From Pseudomonas putida (GTDB taxonomy: Bacteria > Pseudomonadota > Gammaproteobacteria > Pseudomonadales > Pseudomonadaceae): a stretch of DNA of 64,000 nt. This document shows positions 29,690 through 37,680 of the stretch, one piece after another. The stretch is taken from contig NZ_JANHLE010000004.1 of assembly GCF_028682475.1 (NCBI RefSeq), forward strand, positions 1 to 64,000. The letters run 5' to 3'. The translations under genes and the position numbers were made by a program. The notes below the pieces were generated by a model, which saw only the letters and a list, made by a program, of their open reading frames with translations, was not told the origin of the DNA and made no database searches. Every line of letters begins with the position of its first letter. Within the stretch, counting starts at the first letter, position 1.

Positions 29690-30559
29690 ATGGAAGCGAT
29701 TCGCCGCCGCATCGAAACCCAGGTGATGAGCCTGACCGGCTTGTCCCTGGGGCAACTTGACCTGGAAAACCCCAAAGGTGACCCCGGCCTGTTCGGCCCG
29801 GACAGCATCACCTGGCGAGTGCATGGCGACTTCCCGAGCATGCTGATCGGCGGTATCGGCGCCTTGCTCCTGCAACTCTTGCACCCGCTGGCACTGTCCG
29901 GCGTCTGGGATCACTCCAACTTTCGCCAGGACCTGCTCGGGCGCCTGCGGCGCACCAGCCAGTTCATCTCCGGCACCACCTTCGGCGCCACCGGCGATGC
30001 CAACTGGCTGATCGAAAAAGTCCGTACCATTCACCTGCAGGTGGTCGGCACCAGCGCTGACGGTCGCCCTTATGCCGCCAGCGATCCCGACTTGTTGACC
30101 TGGGTGCATGTGGCCGAGGTCAGCAGCTTTCTTGCCGCCCACCTGCGTTACCGCAATCCGCATCTGCCCCTCGCCGAGCAGGACGCCTACTACGCCGAAA
30201 TCGCCCTGATCGCCGAACGCCTGGGGGCCCGGGATGTACCACGCTCTCGCCAACAGGTAAGCGACTACCTGCAGGCCATGCGTCCACAGCTGTATGCAGA
30301 CGAACGCAGCCAGGAAGTAGTGCAGGTACTGCTCGATGCGCCTGCGCCCAGCCGTCTGGCCAAGCCGGTAGGCAACCTGATGCTGCGCGCTGGTATCGAT
30401 CTGCTGCCGGAATGGGCCCGCGACATGCTGGAGCTGCAACAGCATCCATTGCAGCGGCGTTTGATTCGCCTGGGTATCAACAGCACGGCCCCGGTGCTGC
30501 GCTGGGCCATGCGAGACGGCTCGGCACATCGCGCACGGCGGCGTATGGGCATCCACTGA
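29690..30559 (+). CDS. oxygenase MpaB-family protein (DUF2236)
   Basis: 289 residues of the DUF2236 family, related to latex-clearing protein and fungal MpaB, proposed haem-b-dependent oxygenases. Conserved-looking motifs are LLLQLLHPLALSGVWDHSNF and TWVHVAEVSSFLAAHLRY with histidine candidates for haem binding. Substrate is unknown. It starts 39 bases after acs and may be cotranscribed with it. Confidence 0.8.
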   Translation: MEAIRRRIETQVMSLTGLSLGQLDLENPKGDPGLFGPDSITWRVHGDFPSMLIGGIGALLLQLLHPLALSGVWDHSNFRQDLLGRLRRTSQFISGTTFGATGDANWLIEKVRTIHLQVVGTSADGRPYAASDPDLLTWVHVAEVSSFLAAHLRYRNPHLPLAEQDAYYAEIALIAERLGARDVPRSRQQVSDYLQAMRPQLYADERSQEVVQVLLDAPAPSRLAKPVGNLMLRAGIDLLPEWARDMLELQQHPLQRRLIRLGINSTAPVLRWAMRDGSAHRARRRMGIH

Positions 30560-30685
30560 ACACGACCGGGCGGTTCGCCATTGGCGATACCCGAAGCATC
30601 TATGCCACCATGGCGGTCGATCAAAGGCCCTACCGGGGCCCGTGCTGTTCTGACGCCAAATCGAATAAGAGTGAGGACCCGCGCC

Positions 30686-31864
30686 ATGCAAGATGTTGTT
30701 ATCGTTGCCGCCACCCGGACCGCTGTCGGTAGCTACCAGGGAGCGCTGGCCGCTATTCCCGCCGTCGACCTCGGCGCCGCGGTGATTCGCCAACTGCTGA
30801 CTCTGACCGGCATCGATGCCGAGCTGGTCGACGAAGTGATCCTCGGCCAGGTGCTGACCGCTGGTGCCGGACAGAACCCTGCACGTCAGGCCGCCATCAA
30901 GGCGGGCCTGCCCCACGCAGTACCGGCAATGACCCTGAACAAAGTCTGCGGCTCCGGCCTCAAGGCCCTGCACCTGGCAACCCAGGCCATCCGCTGCGGC
31001 GACGCCGAGGTGATCATCGCCGGCGGTCAGGAAAACATGAGCCTGGCCAACTATGTCATGCCGGGCGCCCGTACCGGTTTGCGCATGGGCCACAGCGCGC
31101 TGATCGACAGCATGATCAGCGACGGCCTGTGGGATGCCTTTAACGACTACCACATGGGCATCACCGCCGAGAACCTGGTGGAAAAATACGGCATCAGCCG
31201 TGAAGACCAGGATGCCTTCGCCGCCGCCTCCCAGCAAAAAGCCGCCGCCGCCATCGAAGCCCGACGCTTCGTCGACGAAATCACCCCGATCCTGATCCCG
31301 CAGCGCAAGGGTGATCCAATTGCCTTCGCCACTGACGAACAACCGCGTGCCGGCACTACCGCCGAGTCGCTGGGCAAGCTCAAACCGGCCTTCAAGAAAG
31401 ACGGCACCGTCACTGCCGGTAACGCCTCGTCGCTCAACGACGGTGCCGCTGCCGTGATGCTGATGAGTGCAGCCAAGGCCCAGCAGCTGGGGTTGCCCAT
31501 CCTGGCGCGAATCAAAGCCTACGCCAACGCCGGTGTCGACCCTGCGATCATGGGCATCGGCCCGGTCAGCGCCACCCGCCGCTGCCTGGAAAAAACCGGC
31601 TGGGATCTGGCCGACCTGGACCTGATCGAAGCCAACGAAGCCTTCGCCGCCCAGGCCCTGTCTGTGGGCAAGGAGCTGGGCTGGGATGCCAGCAAGGTCA
31701 ACGTCAACGGCGGCGCCATTGCCCTGGGCCACCCGATCGGCGCCTCGGGTTGCCGGGTGCTGGTGACCCTGCTGCACGAAATGATCAAGCGTGATGTCAG
31801 CAAAGGCTTGGCCACCCTGTGCATCGGCGGCGGTCAGGGCGTTGCCCTGGCGATCGAACGCTGA
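30686..31864 (+). CDS. acetyl-CoA C-acetyltransferase (thiolase)
   Basis: 392 residues. The acylated cysteine is in [11 protein letters not shown], with the second catalytic pair in [11 protein letters not shown] and CIGGGQG. The N-terminus [17 protein letters not shown] is typical of biosynthetic-type thiolases (AtoB/PhaA-like). It could serve acetoacetate use or fatty-acid degradation; a neighbouring acs suggests acetyl-CoA metabolism. The start at 30686 (MQDVVIV) is chosen because upstream residues are not family-like. Confidence 0.93.
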   Translation: MQDVVIVAATRTAVGSYQGALAAIPAVDLGAAVIRQLLTLTGIDAELVDEVILGQVLTAGAGQNPARQAAIKAGLPHAVPAMTLNKVCGSGLKALHLATQAIRCGDAEVIIAGGQENMSLANYVMPGARTGLRMGHSALIDSMISDGLWDAFNDYHMGITAENLVEKYGISREDQDAFAAASQQKAAAAIEARRFVDEITPILIPQRKGDPIAFATDEQPRAGTTAESLGKLKPAFKKDGTVTAGNASSLNDGAAAVMLMSAAKAQQLGLPILARIKAYANAGVDPAIMGIGPVSATRRCLEKTGWDLADLDLIEANEAFAAQALSVGKELGWDASKVNVNGGAIALGHPIGASGCRVLVTLLHEMIKRDVSKGLATLCIGGGQGVALAIER

Positions 31865-31871
31865 TAGCTGC

Positions 31872-31896
31872 GGGAGGGGCTGCAACGGCCCCTCCC
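31872..31896 (+). terminator. hairpin after the thiolase gene
   Basis: A 9-bp stem GGGAGGGGC / GCCCCTCCC seven bases past the stop. A proper T-run is missing. Confidence 0.55.
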
Positions 31897-31943
31897 CTGG
31901 CTTGACCTGATAAACTGCACGTCCGCAAACCAAGGCCACGTGC

Positions 31944-32960
31944 ATGTCCCTCTTGAATCAGGCGCTGCGCGCCGCCCTCGACGCCCGCCAGGGCCTAATC
32001 GCCGAACTGCATGCCCAGGGCACCGACTGCTATCGCCTGTTCCATGGCAGCCAGGAAGGCGCCAGCGGCCTGACCGTTGACCGTTATGGCCCGCAACTGC
32101 TGGTGCAGAGTTTTCACCAGACGCTTGAGCGCAGCGCCTTGCTTGAACTGCACGCCATGATTCAAGCGCAGCTTGGCCTTGAACTGCTGCTGGTCTACAA
32201 CGACCGCTCCCAGGGCAACAGCCGCATCGACCGCCGTGACCCGGTGTACCAGGCCAGCGAAACGGCCCTGGCCGACCATGTCGGTCATGAATGGGGGCTG
32301 AACTACCGTGTCCGTGGCCGTCACGCCGGGCAAGACCCGCTGCTGTTCCTCGACCTGCGCAATGCCCGCGGCTGGGTCAAGCAACACAGTGCCGGCAAGC
32401 GTGTGCTGAACCTGTTTGCCTATACCTGCGGTGTCGGCCTCAGCGCTGCCGCGGGCGGTGCCCGTGAGGTGTGCAATCTGGACTTCGCTGAAGGCAACCT
32501 GGCGGTGGGCAAGGAGAACGCTGCGCTCAACCCGGAGCTGGCACCGATGGGGTTCATCCAGTCCGATTACTTCCCGGCGATCCGCCAGTTCGCCGGCTTG
32601 CCCATCAGCCAGCGCCGCGGTCACAAACTGCCGCCGTACCCACGCCTGGAGCAACGCCAGTTCGATCTGGTATTTCTCGACCCGCCGGCCTGGGCCAAGA
32701 GCGCCTTCGGCACCGTCGATCTGTTGCGCGACTACCAGAGCCTGCTCAAGCCGGCCCTGCTCAGCACCGCCGAGGACGGCGTACTGATCTGCTGTAACAA
32801 CCTGGCCAAGGTCAGTCTCGACGACTGGCGCGAACAAGTGCTGCGCTGCGCCGAAAAAGCCGGGCGCCCGGTACGCGACTGCCAGGTGCTCACACCGGCC
32901 AGCGACTTTCCGTCGCAGGACCAGCAACCACCGCTGAAGACCTTGATTCTTCAGCTTTAA
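31944..32960 (+). CDS. class I SAM-dependent methyltransferase, RlmI-like
   Basis: 338 residues. The SAM site is VLNLFAYTCGVGLSAAAGGA, the acidic post-motif NLDFAEGN, and the catalytic-type motif FLDPPAWAKS, as in 23S rRNA cytosine-C5 methyltransferases of the RlmI/RlmK group. The usual N-terminal PUA domain is reduced or absent; instead there is a THUMP-less N-terminus with DRYGPQLLVQSFHQ. rRNA is the likely substrate by family, not proven. Confidence 0.82.
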   Translation: MSLLNQALRAALDARQGLIAELHAQGTDCYRLFHGSQEGASGLTVDRYGPQLLVQSFHQTLERSALLELHAMIQAQLGLELLLVYNDRSQGNSRIDRRDPVYQASETALADHVGHEWGLNYRVRGRHAGQDPLLFLDLRNARGWVKQHSAGKRVLNLFAYTCGVGLSAAAGGAREVCNLDFAEGNLAVGKENAALNPELAPMGFIQSDYFPAIRQFAGLPISQRRGHKLPPYPRLEQRQFDLVFLDPPAWAKSAFGTVDLLRDYQSLLKPALLSTAEDGVLICCNNLAKVSLDDWREQVLRCAEKAGRPVRDCQVLTPASDFPSQDQQPPLKTLILQL

Positions 32961-32977
32961 AACAAAGAACCGGGAAT

Positions 32978-33004
32978 TTCCGAGCTATCTTCGGAACCGT
33001 TTTT
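32978..33004 (+). terminator. intrinsic terminator after the methyltransferase gene
   Basis: Stem TTCCGA / TCGGAA, then CCG and TTTTT. Confidence 0.6.
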
Positions 33005-33051
33005 ACGTGCCATACTCCAAGCACTTCCGTTCCAGACAGACGACGCCGCAC

Positions 33052-35994
33052 ATGCCCAAAGGATTGAAACGCGCCCTCGGCGCCATGTTGGCCGCTTTGG
33101 CCCTGTACAGCCTGCTTGGCTTTCTGATTCTCCCAGGGGTTGCCCTGCGTATCGCCAACCAGCAATTGACCAACTACGCCACGGTGCCTGCGCACTTGCA
33201 GCGTATCGAGCTCAACCCCTTCAGCCTTGAGCTGACCCTCTGGGGCCTGCAAATTGGCGAGCCGGGCAAAGAGCAGGTCGGCTTTGAACGCCTGTATGCC
33301 AACCTTGAACTCGACAGTCTGTGGACCGGCGCCCTGCACCTGGCAGGCATCGAACTGGAAAAGCCGCGCACCGAATTGCTGTTCGCCAAAGACGGCAGCC
33401 TGAACCTGGCCCAGCTGTTCAAACTGCCGCCCAGTGAAACTAAACCCGAAGCGCCGCCGAGCGACCCTTTCCCGGTGCGCATCGGCAGCATCAAGCTCAT
33501 CGAAGGCTATCTGCACTTCGAGGATCTGCGTCCCAGCGAGCCTATCGAGTTCCTCTACGACTCGATGAATCTTGAGTTGAAAAACCTCAGTACCCTGCCT
33601 GAAGACAGCTCCGACATGACCTTGGTAGCCATCGGACCACATGGCGGGCGCATAGACTGGAGCGGGACCATCAGCCTTGTGCCCATCGCTTCCGAAGGCA
33701 CGCTGAAAGTCACCGAAGGCAAGATGAAAGGCTTCTGGCCCTATGTCCGCGATGCCGTGCCGCTGGTCCTGGAAGAAGGTGTCATCAGTCTCGACACCCA
33801 CTACAAGCTGAACCTGTCGAAGGAAACCGAGCTGCTGCTCGACAACACTTCGGTGAGCATCGCGCCCTTTGCCATCAAGGCACCGGATGGTCGCCCACTG
33901 GCTCGCCTGGCACGCCTGGATATCAGTGAAACCTCTGTCGACCTTGCCAAACAATTGGTAACCGTAGGCAAGATCCGCAGCGAAAAGCTGGAAACCTGGG
34001 CCGCGCTGGAGGCCGATGGCCAACTCGACTGGCAAAAGTTGTTCGCCAGCCAGCCGGCCAAGGCCACGCCGAAGGAGAAAGCCGAACCTGCCGCAGCCGA
34101 ACCTGATACCCAGGCGCAAGCGACCGCTGCCGAACCAGGCAAGCCCTGGCAGGTACTGCTCAAGGATGTGCAACTGCGTAACTATCAGGTCCACCTCGCC
34201 GACCGCTCGCAAAAGCAGCCGGTGGCGCTGGACGTGGCCCCGTTGAACCTCGACCTGCAGAACTTCGACAGCCTCAATCAGTCGCCTTTCACCCTCAAGC
34301 TCGATACCGGCGTGGGCAAGTCAGGCAAGTTGCAGGCGGCCGGTGAGGTCAACCTGGCACCCGTAACCGCCAAGCTCAAGGTCAGCACCCAGGACATTGA
34401 CCTGCGTATCGCCCAGGCCTACATCACCCCGTACATCCGCCTGGAACTGCGCAGCGGCATGCTCGGCAGTGATCTCAACGTCAACCTCAGCAACGTTGAC
34501 CCGCTGGCCTTCAGCATTGACGGCAAGGCGCAGGTCAACCAGCTGCATACTCTGGATACCATCAAGGACCGCGATTTCGTCAAATGGCAGCAACTCAACC
34601 TCGACGGGCTGTCCTACCGCCACGGTGACGCGTTGAGCATTGGAAAGGTCAGTCTGAAGCAGCCTTACGCGCGCTTCATGATCAACGAAGACCGCACCAC
34701 CAGCGTCGATGACCTGCTGATCCCGCAACCAGCAACCGCGCAATCCAGCGCCCAGACAAAAACCAAGTCAGCAGCCAGCAGCGACAAGCCGCTAGGCATC
34801 CGCATTGGTGCAATCGATATCAACGATGGCTCGGCAAACTTTGCCGACTTCAGTCTGACCCCCAACTTCGCCACCGCCATCCAGCAGCTCAACGGACAGA
34901 TCGGCACCATCGACAACCGCCAACCGAAGCCGGCCAAGGTCGATATCAAGGGCAAGGTTGATCGCTATGCCCCGGTGACCATCAAAGGCGCGCTGAACCC
35001 CTTCGACCCGATGGCCAGCCTGGATATCGCCACCAGCTTCAAACGCGTCGAGCTGACCACCCTGACGCCTTACTCGGGTAAATTTGCCGGCTTCCGTATC
35101 CGCAAGGGCCGGTTGAACATCGACCTGCACTACATCATCACCAACGGCAGGCTCAAAGCCGAAAACAAGGTGGTGGTCGAGCAGCTGCAGCTGGGCGAGA
35201 AGGTCGACAGCCCGGACGCGGTGGATCTGCCGATTCGCCTGGCCGTGGCCTTGCTCAAGGACACCGAAGGTAAAATCTCCATCGAACTGCCGGTGACCGG
35301 TGATCTGAACGATCCACAATTCAGTGTCATGCCGATTGTCTGGCAGACCTTGCGCAACCTGGTGCTGCGCGCCGCCCAGGCGCCATTCAAGTTCATCGGT
35401 GGCCTGATCAGCGGCGGCGACGCCCAGGACCTGGGCAGCGTCGCCTTCGCCGCCGGTTCCAGTGACCTGGCTCCCGATGCGCAAAGCGCCCTCGACAAAC
35501 TTGCCGCGGCGCTCAAGGAACGCCCTGCCCTGCGCCTGGAGATCGAAGGCACCAGCGCCCAGAGCAGCGACGGGCCGTTGATTGCCCAGCAGCGTCTGGA
35601 GCGTGAATACCAGAGCACCTACTACAAGATCCTCCAGCGGCGCGGCGACAAGGTGCCGGCCCAGGCTTCGGAGCTCAAGGTCCCCGATGGTGACAAACCA
35701 GCGATGCTCGAAGGCATTTACCGTGCACGGATGAAACAGCAGCCACCCGCCGAATGGGAACAGCTGGACCGCGAGCAGCGCACCACGCAGCTGCGCAATG
35801 CGGTGCTCAAGTCCTGGGGTGAAAGCGCTCTGCTGCTGCGCCAGCTGGGTCAGGCCCGAGCCAGCAGTATCAAGGACTACCTGGTGGACAAGGCCAAGCT
35901 GGAGGACGATCGGGTGTACTTCATCGATGCCAGCCTCGGCCAGGCCGAAGCGGATGGCCGGGTGATCACGCCACTGCACCTGGATGCCGAGTAA
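33052..35994 (+). CDS. large AsmA-like envelope protein (DUF748)
   Basis: 980 residues. One N-terminal membrane helix (LGAMLAALALYSLLGFLILP) is followed by long beta-rich repeats of the DUF748/AsmA-like kind (RIGSIKLIEGYLHFEDL; RIGAIDINDGSANFADFSL). A Pro/Ala/Glu-rich linker lies around 345-375. The C-terminal 170 residues contain an OmpA-like segment (FAAGSSDLAPDAQSALDKLAAALKE). Relatives are thought to bridge the periplasm in lipid transport, which is inference here. Start 33052 (MPKGLKRAL). It is the last core gene before the island. Confidence 0.88.
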   Translation: MPKGLKRALGAMLAALALYSLLGFLILPGVALRIANQQLTNYATVPAHLQRIELNPFSLELTLWGLQIGEPGKEQVGFERLYANLELDSLWTGALHLAGIELEKPRTELLFAKDGSLNLAQLFKLPPSETKPEAPPSDPFPVRIGSIKLIEGYLHFEDLRPSEPIEFLYDSMNLELKNLSTLPEDSSDMTLVAIGPHGGRIDWSGTISLVPIASEGTLKVTEGKMKGFWPYVRDAVPLVLEEGVISLDTHYKLNLSKETELLLDNTSVSIAPFAIKAPDGRPLARLARLDISETSVDLAKQLVTVGKIRSEKLETWAALEADGQLDWQKLFASQPAKATPKEKAEPAAAEPDTQAQATAAEPGKPWQVLLKDVQLRNYQVHLADRSQKQPVALDVAPLNLDLQNFDSLNQSPFTLKLDTGVGKSGKLQAAGEVNLAPVTAKLKVSTQDIDLRIAQAYITPYIRLELRSGMLGSDLNVNLSNVDPLAFSIDGKAQVNQLHTLDTIKDRDFVKWQQLNLDGLSYRHGDALSIGKVSLKQPYARFMINEDRTTSVDDLLIPQPATAQSSAQTKTKSAASSDKPLGIRIGAIDINDGSANFADFSLTPNFATAIQQLNGQIGTIDNRQPKPAKVDIKGKVDRYAPVTIKGALNPFDPMASLDIATSFKRVELTTLTPYSGKFAGFRIRKGRLNIDLHYIITNGRLKAENKVVVEQLQLGEKVDSPDAVDLPIRLAVALLKDTEGKISIELPVTGDLNDPQFSVMPIVWQTLRNLVLRAAQAPFKFIGGLISGGDAQDLGSVAFAAGSSDLAPDAQSALDKLAAALKERPALRLEIEGTSAQSSDGPLIAQQRLEREYQSTYYKILQRRGDKVPAQASELKVPDGDKPAMLEGIYRARMKQQPPAEWEQLDREQRTTQLRNAVLKSWGESALLLRQLGQARASSIKDYLVDKAKLEDDRVYFIDASLGQAEADGRVITPLHLDAE

Positions 35995-36000
35995 CCAACT

Positions 36001-36018
36001 GGTGGGATTGGCTCCCAC
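36001..36018 (+). terminator. hairpin after the DUF748 gene
   Basis: GGTGGGA / TCCCACC with a TTGG-type loop, followed by GGTATTTTCCC, seven bases past the stop. Confidence 0.6.
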
Positions 36019-36116
36019 CGGTATTTTCCCTGACCCGATAAAGAAGCCCCGGCAACCAGTTTATTCCCCCCAATTGGGGATACATAGCTGGGGACTTTTC
36101 AGCATTTTTCTACATC

Positions 36117-36144
36117 AATACCCCTTTCCGAGGGGTATTTTTTT
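36117..36144 (+). terminator. intrinsic terminator at the left island end
   Basis: An 8-bp stem AATACCCC (36117-36124) / GGGGTATT (36132-36139) with a run of seven T (36138-36144). It would insulate gmtY from the upstream gene, or end DUF748 read-through. Confidence 0.85.
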
Positions 36145-36269
36145 GCTCCGTGAACGTGAAAGCCATACCGTGATCTAGCATGGTATGTAGACGCCATTCA
36201 GTTCTATGTAATCCATATGCGCCATAGGAAAGTGGATAGCAAACCAAAGCACAGATAGGGGGCGAGCTC

Positions 36270-37640
36270 ATGTTTGTGACAGTCAGGGCTCGCGTCTATA
36301 CAGATGCCACAGGTGTCTACACTGAGCTTCCAGTGCTTCTGACGCCCAGTGGTGTGTTGGAGCCGTTGCTCGACTACTACCTTTTCCGCAGCCACGACCG
36401 CAGCCTGACGTGGATGACGAAGGTTGCTCGCTCGGTTCGGATGTTCCTTGAGTATCTACAAATCAATCCTGAAGAATGCGACATCTTTCGACTCTTTCAG
36501 AATTTCGCTCAACGCCTCTACACCGGAACATTCAACCGCGATACAGGCCTCGACCCGACCGAATTATGCTGGGCTCCGAGATCTCCCCAAGATGCTTCGC
36601 ACATCGTCACCCACCTGACTGACTTCTTCGAATGGCTTAGCGAGATGCGCCCCGAAGCTGCAAAGGTGAACCCACGGTACGCTGGTGGCGCCTTCGACCG
36701 ACAGACTGAAGAGGCAGCTTACCAGTACCGACGCAGTAAGGCCTTTCTTGGCCACACTTGGGCGGCAAACGCATCCCCCATACAGACCGGACACCGGGTG
36801 CGAGGCCGACGCCTGCCCAAGGTGGAGAAACCTGAGCCGCCAAGTTTCCCGGAGGAGCGCTTTGAGGAGCTGCTGTACAAGGGGTTCTGCGTTGGCGGAC
36901 GTTACGACTATCGCGGGATGCTCATCACATTGTTGCTGCACGGCGCGGGCTTTCGCGAGTCGGAGCCTTTTCATCTCTACATTCCTGACGTGATACCTGA
37001 CCCTGTCAACAAGAGTAAAGCGGCGGTCCTCATTCACCATCCGTCGTACGGTTCGGCACCTGAGGATTGGCGCGATGAGCAAGGACGATCACGTAAAGGT
37101 AATCGAGCGGAATACCTCGTCCACCAGTTCAGCCTCGCGCCCCGTACTGACCTGATGAACCACCGTCACGCGGGCTGGAAAGGCGGACTGCACGATGGCC
37201 CCTACTACAAGCAGGCATTTTGGTTCTTGCCTGAGTATGGCGAGTGGTTCCTGAGCCTTTGGTATCGCTATCTGGAGCAGGTGGCGAACGTTGAACGCGA
37301 CCACCCTTTCGCCTTCATAAACCTTAGTCGCGAGCCCGTCGGTGCGATGTACACGCTAACCCAGTACAACAAGGCACATGCCGCTGCCTCCGAGCGCATT
37401 GGTCTCACAGTCGGTAAAGCACTGGGAACTACGCCGCACGGCCACCGTCACGCGTATGGCCGCCGGCTGCGCAACGCTGGAATCGACAAAACGCTCATCC
37501 GTCGCTTCATGCATCACGCCTCGCTGGAAAGCCAGGAGGTTTATACGCAGGCGAATACCCGTGAGGCTCTAGCAGCACTAGAAACAGCAGCGCAGTTGCT
37601 GCGAGAAAAGCACACCGGGACATTCTCCGTGTCTAGCTAA
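36270..37640 (+). CDS. gmtY: GmtY, tyrosine recombinase of the Gamma-Mobile-Trio
   Basis: 456 residues. The C-terminal half is a tyrosine recombinase catalytic domain: Arg229 (HGAGFRESE), H390-x-x-R393 (TPHGHRHAYG), a downstream HH pair in RRFMHHASLESQ, and the nucleophile Tyr425 (QEVYTQAN). The N-terminal part (about 60-130) resembles a SAM-like core-binding domain. Size and order agree with GmtY as named in RefSeq and the GMT literature, recalled from memory. It is the first gene of the trio, 41 bases before gmtZ. The architecture also recalls Tn554 TnpA-TnpB-TnpC. Confidence 0.87.
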   Translation: MFVTVRARVYTDATGVYTELPVLLTPSGVLEPLLDYYLFRSHDRSLTWMTKVARSVRMFLEYLQINPEECDIFRLFQNFAQRLYTGTFNRDTGLDPTELCWAPRSPQDASHIVTHLTDFFEWLSEMRPEAAKVNPRYAGGAFDRQTEEAAYQYRRSKAFLGHTWAANASPIQTGHRVRGRRLPKVEKPEPPSFPEERFEELLYKGFCVGGRYDYRGMLITLLLHGAGFRESEPFHLYIPDVIPDPVNKSKAAVLIHHPSYGSAPEDWRDEQGRSRKGNRAEYLVHQFSLAPRTDLMNHRHAGWKGGLHDGPYYKQAFWFLPEYGEWFLSLWYRYLEQVANVERDHPFAFINLSREPVGAMYTLTQYNKAHAAASERIGLTVGKALGTTPHGHRHAYGRRLRNAGIDKTLIRRFMHHASLESQEVYTQANTREALAALETAAQLLREKHTGTFSVSS

Positions 37641-37680
37641 TTGTTTTCCATTATTGAAATCAAAGAACGAAGGGGGGCTG

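Noticed and set aside
36166..36192. CATACC...GGTATG inverted arms as the recombinase core site before gmtY
   Set aside because: Six-base arms with a 12-bp spacer are common by chance, and the right end has only a loose counterpart.
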